NCBI GenBank assembly: GCA_028718465.1
Contig: JAQULX010000067.1
Location: forward strand, 1 to 10,093
Direction: 5' to 3'
Length of the DNA: 10,093 nt
Source of the DNA: Dehalococcoidales bacterium
GTDB taxonomy: Bacteria > Chloroflexota > Dehalococcoidia > Dehalococcoidales > UBA3254
The notes beneath the pieces were generated by a model. That model had not been told where the DNA came from and made no database searches. It worked only from the letters and a program-made list of their open reading frames with translations. Within the stretch, counting starts at the first letter, position 1. Each line of letters begins with the position of its first letter. The position numbers and the translations under genes were made by a program. Of the stretch, positions 5,644-10,093 are shown one piece after another.

Positions 5644-6132
5644 TTGAGCTATAAAGTCGATCTGGAAAACATTACTGTCTACAAAAACGATGCCACTAAC
5701 TTCGGCAGTCAGTTGCTCCGCCTGGTAATGAAAGCTGACTTGGCCAACAAGGCCAGACTACGAGAAGCCTTTCCAAATGCTGTGAAAACAGTGGAGGTAT
5801 GGCATCAAACCGGTGAAATACCCGATCTGCCGTATGACGGCATGGAGCCCCGGCTACCCCCGTCCGCAGAAGAACTAGAACTTCTGAAGAATTTTACCCA
5901 GGAATTCGAGGTTCTCGAGGGTGTACCCTTCCTTCTTGAGACAACAGCCTTGCATGCCTGGTCAATAATGTCTCACCTGCAGTTGGCACTGCGGCATCCC
6001 CTGAATATTGGACCGACATCGAAAATTGCTCGTCAGGTAGCAGATCGCATTATTGAAACTCTGGCGCCTCCCGGGTCCGCTCTACGTGCGGTAGCGGATC
6101 GGGGTTGGGATCCTCATTATGATTCAAAGTGA
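5644..6132 (+). CDS. Conserved hypothetical protein, two-part helical
   Basis: A 162-residue protein with a TTG start and a strong TAGGAGGT site. Two conserved-looking blocks are visible: an N-terminal one (LLRLVMKADLANKARLREAF, then a VEVWHQTGEIPDLPYD stretch) and a C-terminal helical one (HAWSIMSHLQLALRHPLNIG, then a helix to about residue 145). I recall both halves as common in phage and plasmid proteins of Gram-positive and related bacteria: the first as 'L.kad..N...lr..fP..v', the second as 'aWa.ms.iQLalRHP.n.GpsS'. No function is assigned. There is no enzyme motif, and neutral to acidic composition argues against simple DNA binding. Its stop codon runs into the decamer repeat array. Confidence 0.72.
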   Translation: MSYKVDLENITVYKNDATNFGSQLLRLVMKADLANKARLREAFPNAVKTVEVWHQTGEIPDLPYDGMEPRLPPSAEELELLKNFTQEFEVLEGVPFLLETTALHAWSIMSHLQLALRHPLNIGPTSKIARQVADRIIETLAPPGSALRAVADRGWDPHYDSK

Positions 6133-6170
6133 TGCAAATTGGTGCTATTTGATGCTATTTGATGCTATAT
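6131..6170 (+). repeat. Four tandem 10-bp repeats (GATGCTATTT)
   Basis: Four consecutive decamers: GATGCAAATT, GGTGCTATTT, GATGCTATTT, GATGCTATAT. The array starts within the stop codon of the preceding gene and runs into a perfect GCTATATAGC palindrome (6164-6173). A 10-base period puts each unit on the same face of the helix, as in iterons or cooperative operator arrays. TGCTATATA (6163-6171) could also act as an extended -10 element. Confidence 0.65.
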
Positions 6171-6211
6171 AGCGTTAAATACCGCAATTTTACACTACAT
6201 GGGGGTATGTA

Positions 6212-6445
6212 ATGGTTAAATGCGTAGTCTGTGATAAACCCTTCGAACCTGCTGTGGATGGTCAATCAACCTGCTCTACTCTCTGCCATAATGAGCTCGT
6301 GAGATACTATACCTGGCGTTTCGGAGAATTTAAGAAAATTGTCCGGATATCGACTGGCGAGGCATTCAAGGTACCAATGAAAGACATCATTGAGAAGGGA
6401 ATTTGTGAGCAAGATCTAGACAAATACCCGAGGTGGGAAGATTAA
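6212..6445 (+). CDS. Small zinc-finger protein
   Basis: A 77-residue protein with a four-cysteine site at the N-terminus: C4-V-V-C7 and C21-S-T-L-C25, with the pattern CxxCxxxF...Q.TCS..C. This resembles short treble-clef fingers found in phage and HNH-associated proteins. The rest is an amphipathic region with YYTWRFGEFKKIV and a C-terminal acidic part. Start: ATG after GGGGGT. The TAA stop overlaps the ATG of the next gene (TAATG), so it is coupled to the large DNA-binding gene. It may act with that protein; this is inferred from position only. Confidence 0.7.
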   Translation: MVKCVVCDKPFEPAVDGQSTCSTLCHNELVRYYTWRFGEFKKIVRISTGEAFKVPMKDIIEKGICEQDLDKYPRWED

Positions 6446-7164
6446 TGCCCTTTCCCAACTTTCAAGGAAGGAAGAGACTTTGGACACGTGAGAATGTCAT
6501 CGAAGCTCTCAGTGCCGCTGCGAGGGAAATACAAGGTCCGCTACCATGTTTCGACCGTGACTATAATGCATTCAAGAAAGACCGGTTGGATTGGCCGACC
6601 AGCCATCGCATACTCGAATATTTCCACAGCATGGGGAGGGCTTGGCTCGCTGCTGGAGTAGATCCTGCCAGAGTTTCTCTTCGCAATGTCAATTGGCTAC
6701 CGGAAGAAGACGAGTACCTGTTAGAACACGCAGGGGCAAAAACTCTAGATGATATCGCAAAGCACCTACGGCGTTCTTATTCTGCTATTCGTGCCAGGCT
6801 AAACAAAAACCATAACACTGCTTCGCGGCATAACCAGGGATACTTATCCGCTGCAGATCTGGCCAAAGAATATAACTGCTCATATCATCGTATCCGTACG
6901 GCATTAAGGGAAGGAAAGATCAAAGGTCGATTCGACAAAAAGAGAAATCGCTGGCAAATTGACATGGCCAAAGTAATGTCTTCTACCGCGGCTCAGATGA
7001 TTCTCCATCGTCCAAAACGAACTCACAAGTCATCTCCTACGGATGTTGGAAATTATTGCCGGCGTCATGGGCTGCGAAGAACCCTGCGGGAAGGGAAAAT
7101 GATATACATATTAAAAGAAGGAAATAGCAATGACCACAGAAATTGCAAAAGCAAGAACAACTGA
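6445..7164 (+). CDS. DNA-binding protein: homing-endonuclease-associated repeat + Myb-like + HTH
   Basis: A 239-residue basic protein starting at ATG 6445 (GAGGTGGGA upstream; a GTG at 6433 is an alternative). Residues 12-72 match the homing endonuclease/HNH-associated repeat: LWTRENVIEALSAAAREIQ, GPLP, a Tyr-containing helix, a Pro-Thr start of the third helix, and AWLAAGV. Residues 84-121 look like a SANT/Myb-type or GcrA-like helix triad (WLPEEDEYLL, LDDIAKHLRRSYSAIRARL). Residues 133-172 resemble an excisionase-type helix-turn-helix (YLSAADLAKEYNCSYHRIRT, then a basic wing). No nuclease motif such as HNH or GIY-YIG was seen, so it is a multi-domain DNA binder rather than an obvious homing enzyme. 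It shares domains with the next gene, which it overlaps by 35 bases. A transcription regulator or replication initiator is possible. Confidence 0.75.
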   Translation: MPFPNFQGRKRLWTRENVIEALSAAAREIQGPLPCFDRDYNAFKKDRLDWPTSHRILEYFHSMGRAWLAAGVDPARVSLRNVNWLPEEDEYLLEHAGAKTLDDIAKHLRRSYSAIRARLNKNHNTASRHNQGYLSAADLAKEYNCSYHRIRTALREGKIKGRFDKKRNRWQIDMAKVMSSTAAQMILHRPKRTHKSSPTDVGNYCRRHGLRRTLREGKMIYILKEGNSNDHRNCKSKNN

Positions 7165-8056
7165 CGGCGTTTATAACCGTCCCTGGGATGAGAAAGATTT
7201 AGAATACCTGAATGACAATTACGGTATTACCCCGGATGCCGTCGTTTGCCGGCATCTGCAGCGGTCGGTCAATGCTCTCAAGATTATCTCTTACAGAAAG
7301 CTTGGTATAAACCGAAAGTCTAATATCTATACCGCCCGAATGGTTGCCGATCTACTGGGAGTAGCTTGTTCAAAAACCGTAACGGCGTGGATGCGCAAGG
7401 GTTGGCTCAAAGGCTGTAAAACTACGATACGATGCGGAGGTGGTCTGATCTGGAATTTCCCCTATGAGAATATCGAGTCCTTCGTTCGTCTCCACCCCTG
7501 GTTTTTTAACTGCAGTAGAATGGAAGAAAGTTATTTCCGGGCAATCGTCAAAGAAGAGTTTGCCAGGGATCCGTGGTACTCTCTTCCCCAGGCTTGTAAA
7601 TTTATTGGGGTTTCTTACAACTCGTCGGCAATGGCAAACTACATTAAGAAACACTGGCTGCACCCTATGAAAAAACCTGTCGAGGGAGGTAATCACTGGA
7701 CCTGGGTTTTCCGGAAAAGTGACCTCGACGCATTTATGGCCGACGATCCTCGCAGATATAACGCCAGGAGATCGATCGCCAGCCGACAGGCCAAGAGCTT
7801 GAAGGAAGGCAGGGCAATAGAATTCTATATGGTCTGGCGTATGAAATGTCCTGTCTGCCACCGACCTGTCAGAATAGAAGCGAATGCACACATCCGCGGC
7901 CAGGAAATCAAGAAACTTTTTACCGAAAAATACTGTAAAAACGGAACCTGCCAACATCACAGTCCCTGTCGAGTAGAAAGACCCCCCAAGCCTTATAAGG
8001 TACGAATAGCCGAAGGTAGAAGGAAATCCTATCCACCCCGCTGGCCCGGGAAATAG
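7130..8056 (+). CDS. Multi-domain DNA-binding protein with Cys cluster
   Basis: A 308-residue basic protein. The start is ATG 7130, preceded by GAAGGAAA, within the end of the previous gene. Residues 17-58 form a Myb-like triad (PWDEKDLEYLNDNYG, then RHLQRSVNALKI). Residues 67-124 contain a first helix-turn-helix of excisionase type (YTARMVADLLGV, WMRKGWLKG, wing IWNFPYENIESFVRLHP). Residues 150-203 hold a second (YSLPQACKFIGVSYNSSAMA, wing WTWVFRKSDLDAFM). The C-terminal part has C240-P-V-C243 and C269, C274, C280 with nearby His, probably a zinc site. It looks like a paralogue of the preceding gene with a different tail, suggesting duplication. Likely recognises a long DNA site through several modules; possible roles are initiator, regulator or segregation factor. 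No catalytic motif seen. Confidence 0.75.
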   Translation: MTTEIAKARTTDGVYNRPWDEKDLEYLNDNYGITPDAVVCRHLQRSVNALKIISYRKLGINRKSNIYTARMVADLLGVACSKTVTAWMRKGWLKGCKTTIRCGGGLIWNFPYENIESFVRLHPWFFNCSRMEESYFRAIVKEEFARDPWYSLPQACKFIGVSYNSSAMANYIKKHWLHPMKKPVEGGNHWTWVFRKSDLDAFMADDPRRYNARRSIASRQAKSLKEGRAIEFYMVWRMKCPVCHRPVRIEANAHIRGQEIKKLFTEKYCKNGTCQHHSPCRVERPPKPYKVRIAEGRRKSYPPRWPGK

Positions 8057-8143
8057 TCACCTATAAAATCTGCCACTTTTGACAAAATTCGTGCCTGAAT
8101 CTAAGTAAATTATCCTTGTCGCAAAAAATTTGTCCAAACCCTA

Positions 8144-8173
8144 TTGACAGACTTCTTTGCTAAGTGATAAACT
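8144..8173 (+). promoter_or_regulatory. Sigma-70-type promoter for the xis-like operon
   Basis: A consensus TTGACA lies at 8144-8149, with GATAAA at 8166-8171 after 16 bases, or TG-A-TAAACT as an extended -10 at 8165-8173. A second TTGACA at 8079-8084 lacks a good -10. This 146-base gap (8057-8202) holds no gene. Transcription would start about 25 bases before the start codon of the HTH gene. Confidence 0.6.
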
Positions 8174-8202
8174 TGTTTCGTGATTGTCTACGGAGGTGTA
8201 AC

Positions 8203-8436
8203 ATGGCAATAATCAAAATTAGCACGGAAGATCTGGTTTCTGTCCAAGATGCAGCAAAAGAGCTTAATCGGCCACGTCTGGCAATTTACCGTATGGTTGA
8301 AAGAGACGAACTTAACGGCATTAAATTGGGGGGAATACTCTATATTCCAACCAGTGAGATAGAGCGTATTAAAATAGAACGGACTAAAAAAGGAGGTGAT
8401 AAGGGTAACGATAATGATGTCCCAAAAAGCGAATGA
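8203..8436 (+). CDS. Excisionase-like helix-turn-helix protein
   Basis: A 77-residue protein. The ATG at 8203 is chosen because CGGAGGTG lies just before it; an in-frame GTG at 8164 falls inside the promoter. Residues 9-55 follow the excisionase/MerR-like helix-turn-helix: EDLVSVQDAAKELNRPRLAI, YRMVERDELNGIKLGG, then ILYIPTSEIERI, giving two helices and a beta wing. Such proteins bind DNA as small regulators or directionality factors. The Lys-rich tail (IERTKKGGDKGND) is probably flexible. It is the first gene behind a consensus promoter and is followed by an attenuator-like leader, so it probably regulates this operon or excision. No integrase is visible in the window, so a Xis role is unproven. 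Confidence 0.8.
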   Translation: MAIIKISTEDLVSVQDAAKELNRPRLAIYRMVERDELNGIKLGGILYIPTSEIERIKIERTKKGGDKGNDNDVPKSE

Positions 8437-8462
8437 GCCGAGTGACCAGCTCAGCTCACGCC

Positions 8463-8547
8463 GGAGGTTTCATGGAGGTTGAACCAAATGCCACCACTAT
8501 TATAGGCACTAAAAACCTCCAAGTCAATATCATGGAGGATTTTTTTT
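8463..8547 (+). promoter_or_regulatory. Candidate attenuator: competing hairpins over two ribosome sites
   Basis: AACCTCCA at 8514-8521 can pair in mutually exclusive ways. Upstream partners are GGAGGTTT (8463-8470, 8 bp) or TGGAGGTT (8473-8480, 8 bp). The downstream partner is TGGAGG (8533-8538, 6 bp, 11-base loop), which is followed by one A and eight T (8540-8547). The downstream pairing resembles an intrinsic terminator and also hides the ribosome site of the gene at 8549; the upstream pairing would prevent it. Inferred from sequence alone. Confidence 0.5.
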
Positions 8548-8552
8548 CATGA
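8472..8552 (+). CDS. Candidate 26-residue leader peptide
   Basis: A short ORF of 26 codons starting at ATG 8472, with CGGAGG four bases before it and a stop overlapping the next start as ATGA. The peptide begins MEVEPNATTIIG and ends NIMEDFFS: acidic, without cysteines or membrane character. Its codons run across the complementary CCTCCA segment, so a translating ribosome would open the competing hairpins. It may be a regulatory leader peptide or a genuine small protein. The ribosome site spacing is short, and I cannot test conservation. Confidence 0.45.
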   Translation: MEVEPNATTIIGTKNLQVNIMEDFFS

Positions 8553-8809
8553 CCACAATCATGTCCTGGGGAAACAGCTCAGGAACCAAAGGTCGGTGTG
8601 ATGCTCGCTGCCATAATGCTAAGGGTGAAAAATGTAAATGCATGTGTGGCGGCAGATTCCACGGCAAATCACGGCAACCCGGAGGAGTAGAACAAGCTAT
8701 CAGGGAAGCGTGGGACAGTGCTATACCCGAGATAGAACGTACTGCAGCGTCTCAGGGTATGTACTTGAAAGCCGAAGCCAAAACCGAGTTACCTCTCGTG
8801 CAGGAATAG
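8549..8809 (+). CDS. Small Cys-cluster protein (GRCDARC...CKCMCGG)
   Basis: An 86-residue protein starting at ATG 8549, ten bases after GGAGG and overlapping the leader ORF. Residues 11-38 contain five cysteines and a histidine in a tight block, SGTKGRCDARCHNAKGEKCK followed by CMCGG and FHGK. I recall this 'GrCdarCyNAkg.kC.CiCgG.nHG' motif in short orphan proteins of plasmids, phages and actinobacterial or clostridial accessory DNA. It almost certainly binds zinc or another metal. The remainder is helical and acidic (EQAIREAWDSAIPEIERTAA) and may mediate partner contact. No function is established. Its expression is probably controlled by the leader structure immediately upstream. Confidence 0.75.
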   Translation: MTTIMSWGNSSGTKGRCDARCHNAKGEKCKCMCGGRFHGKSRQPGGVEQAIREAWDSAIPEIERTAASQGMYLKAEAKTELPLVQE

Positions 8810-8817
8810 GCCCGCTC

Positions 8818-9243
8818 ATGAGACAGACAACAAGAAAGAAATACTATGGGCGGACTGATGTCGCCCAGAATATCCGTAGTGTCATTGGCGAACTCAATCA
8901 AGTAGTCAACCTAATTGATCAGCCTCTTAAAAATCCCGTTGCAGAGAAATTATTCAGGGTTGCCACATCTCTGGGGCAGGCGGCAAATGCCTGCGCCATC
9001 TATAAATTCGGCAGCAAACGCCTAAAAGCCAAGATAGATCGGCTGATCAAAGAAGCCGGAACTCTTCTAACTGAGGTACAAGATACTCCTGTCTTCATGG
9101 AAGAGAAGATTAAAGCTAAAAGTGAACGTGCCAGGCAAAAGAAGGGAGGAAAACATGGACGAAATGACAAACGCCATGCTCGCACAGATACAGGAAGTCG
9201 AACAAAAGGACGAAAGACAAGTACTGGCGGAGCTGGCCGGTGA
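8818..9243 (+). CDS. Basic helical protein with C-terminus overlapping the next gene
   Basis: A 141-residue, strongly basic protein. The ATG at 8818 follows AGGAATAGG and comes right after the previous stop; a longer frame upstream only shadows the Cys-cluster gene. Residues 10-110 are predicted by eye to be mostly helical (VAQNIRSVIGELNQVVNLID, KLFRVATSLGQAANACAIYK, KAKIDRLIKEAGTLLTEV). The last 30 residues are Arg/Lys/Gly/Thr-rich and encoded in the 89 bases shared with the next gene in another frame. I do not recognise the family. Composition would fit a DNA-binding or partner protein of the recombination gene downstream. Confidence 0.65.
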   Translation: MRQTTRKKYYGRTDVAQNIRSVIGELNQVVNLIDQPLKNPVAEKLFRVATSLGQAANACAIYKFGSKRLKAKIDRLIKEAGTLLTEVQDTPVFMEEKIKAKSERARQKKGGKHGRNDKRHARTDTGSRTKGRKTSTGGAGR

Positions 9244-9970
9244 GACGATCGCCGAGTACATCTACGAAACTCACGTATGGGACCCAAAACAAAAAACTAA
9301 TGTACGCAAGGTAAAACTCTCATGGGTGGGGGTCCGTGAAGTGGCCCGTTCACGCGGCAATATAATGCTTTCCGATCCAGTTATTACTGAACTTGATGAC
9401 GCAGTTCGAATTGTTGTCAAGGCAACGGATCTTACCCGTAATTTTACTGTCTTCGGAGGTTGTCATCAACCGAAGAAAATGAAGGTCAACGATGTCGATA
9501 AGAAAACCGGTGAAATAACAGGCTCACATCTCGAAGATGACCCCTACTATTTTACCAAAGGTTTATCGAAAGCACAGCGCAACGCTATGAATCCATGTAT
9601 TCCCGCAGACTATGCCGTAAAAATGATTGATCGTTTCCTCAGAGCTGCTGGAAAGCCACCTCTCATTGCTAATACCGGCAAATCACCAGGTAGTAAAACG
9701 GCACCGCATGGCCCTGACCAGACCTATAAAAAAGAACCCCCAAAGTCCCTAATAAAACCGAGAGAAGAGTGGGACAAAATCACCAAAACCCAGATTATTG
9801 ACTACGCATCGTTAGAGAAGGTATTTTGGGATCTCACAAAGAAACAACCTGCAGCACTTTATGCTGAGCTTGGGGGTGGAACTCGCAGTGATATGACTAC
9901 TCCTGCATGGGAATCCTTCTTAATTCTAAAAGAGCGCTTTGTCCCCAATCAGGAAGTAAAGGAGAAATAG
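9155..9970 (+). CDS. Putative phage recombination / single-strand annealing-like protein
   Basis: A 271-residue protein starting at ATG 9155, with a good GGGAGGA site; an in-frame GTG at 9122 lacks one. Residues 51-101 form a beta-rich domain (VKLSWVGVREVARSRGNI, DAVRIVVKATDLTRNFTVFG). This is followed by YYFTKGLSKAQRNAMNPCIP (131-150), where KGLSKAQRNA resembles the 'KA.t.AqKrAl' helix of Rad52/Erf/Sak-type annealing proteins. A Pro/Lys linker (about 168-205) and a C-terminal acidic helical part follow. This order (beta core, helix with KAQRNA, variable tail) is why I suggest a Rad52-like annealing protein, acting with phage-type recombination or repair. The similarity is by eye and could be superficial; a conserved mobile-element protein of unknown role is the alternative. 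Confidence 0.5.
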   Translation: MDEMTNAMLAQIQEVEQKDERQVLAELAGETIAEYIYETHVWDPKQKTNVRKVKLSWVGVREVARSRGNIMLSDPVITELDDAVRIVVKATDLTRNFTVFGGCHQPKKMKVNDVDKKTGEITGSHLEDDPYYFTKGLSKAQRNAMNPCIPADYAVKMIDRFLRAAGKPPLIANTGKSPGSKTAPHGPDQTYKKEPPKSLIKPREEWDKITKTQIIDYASLEKVFWDLTKKQPAALYAELGGGTRSDMTTPAWESFLILKERFVPNQEVKEK

Positions 9971-9971
9971 T

Positions 9972-10093
9972 ATGGCTAGACTTCGAAACTACGTGTGGCC
10001 GGAAATCGACATGAAACAAAGACCTCCCGGCACGGAAACCTGGGACGCTTTGACTTTTAATGAATTCCTGCCGTTTGATGCCTGGGCTGCCGG
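9972..10093 (+). CDS. N-terminal fragment of an unidentified gene
   Basis: Open at the right edge. It starts at ATG 9972, one base after the previous stop, with AAAGGAG a few bases before. The 40 visible residues begin MARLRNYVWPEIDMKQ and include PGTETWDALTFNEFLPFDAW, with many Trp, Phe and Pro. Nothing here identifies the family. In phage recombination operons an exonuclease or single-strand binding protein often follows an annealing protein, but the visible part does not show either. Confidence 0.6.
   Translation, partial: MARLRNYVWPEIDMKQRPPGTETWDALTFNEFLPFDAWAA

Noticed and set aside
6445..7164. Homing endonuclease
   Set aside because: The associated repeat is present but no HNH, GIY-YIG or LAGLIDADG catalytic motif was found.
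7370..7960. 196-residue open frame on the minus strand
   Set aside because: It lies wholly antisense to the well-supported multi-HTH gene, has no good ribosome site, and its protein shows no recognisable domain.
8079..8107. First TTGACA in the gap before the xis-like gene
   Set aside because: No -10 box worth naming lies at 16-18 bases; the second TTGACA at 8144 is a better promoter.
9000..9287. Arg/Ser-rich minus-strand frames of 64-95 residues
   Set aside because: They mirror the basic tail and the start of the annealing-like gene and have no start signals.

Overview
The window is a densely packed block of 19 protein genes, plus one candidate leader peptide, all on the + strand. It has almost no gaps, many 1-14 base overlaps and strong GGAGG-type ribosome binding sites. 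No rRNA, tRNA, CRISPR array, IS element or housekeeping operon was seen. The content (a private sliding clamp, an E1-like/JAMM pair, an excisionase-type regulator, DNA-binding proteins with a homing-endonuclease-associated repeat, a possible annealing protein and many small Cys-rich orphans) indicates the replication/early region of a large mobile element: a prophage, phage, plasmid or integrative element. Strong Shine-Dalgarno sequences and four TTG starts suit an anaerobic Bacillota host. Chloroflexota (Dehalococcoidia-like) is also possible; the host assignment is a guess.

Region 1 (1-3078): the C-terminal part of a ThiF/E1-like adenylyltransferase, a Cys-rich small protein, a JAMM (JAB/MPN) protein, a small protein ending QPSFF, then a full-length DNA polymerase III beta clamp with an extra acidic tail, closed by a near-perfect palindrome and a strong intrinsic terminator. 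The ThiF + JAMM pair resembles the PRTRC (ParB-related, ThiF-related cassette) genes of plasmids.

Region 2 (3105-4881): six overlapping or closely spaced small genes. They include a protein ending QPAFF, a DUF6166-type protein, a conserved phage-type hypothetical and a two-helix membrane protein.

Region 3 (4882-6132): a regulatory gap with nested inverted repeats over a plausible sigma-70 promoter, then four small genes including a zinc ribbon.

Region 4 (6131-8056): a 4 x 10 bp tandem repeat, a zinc-finger protein and two related multi-domain DNA-binding proteins.

Region 5 (8057-10093): a promoter, an excisionase-like HTH protein, an attenuator-like leader with a 26-codon ORF, a Cys-cluster protein, a helical protein, a putative annealing/recombination protein and the start of one more gene.

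The most interesting idea is a clamp-centred module. The element encodes its own beta clamp, two nearby proteins end in peptides resembling the clamp-binding pentapeptide, and the clamp sits just downstream of E1-like and JAMM genes that could add or remove a protein modifier. The gene calls rest on sequence; the functional link is inference.
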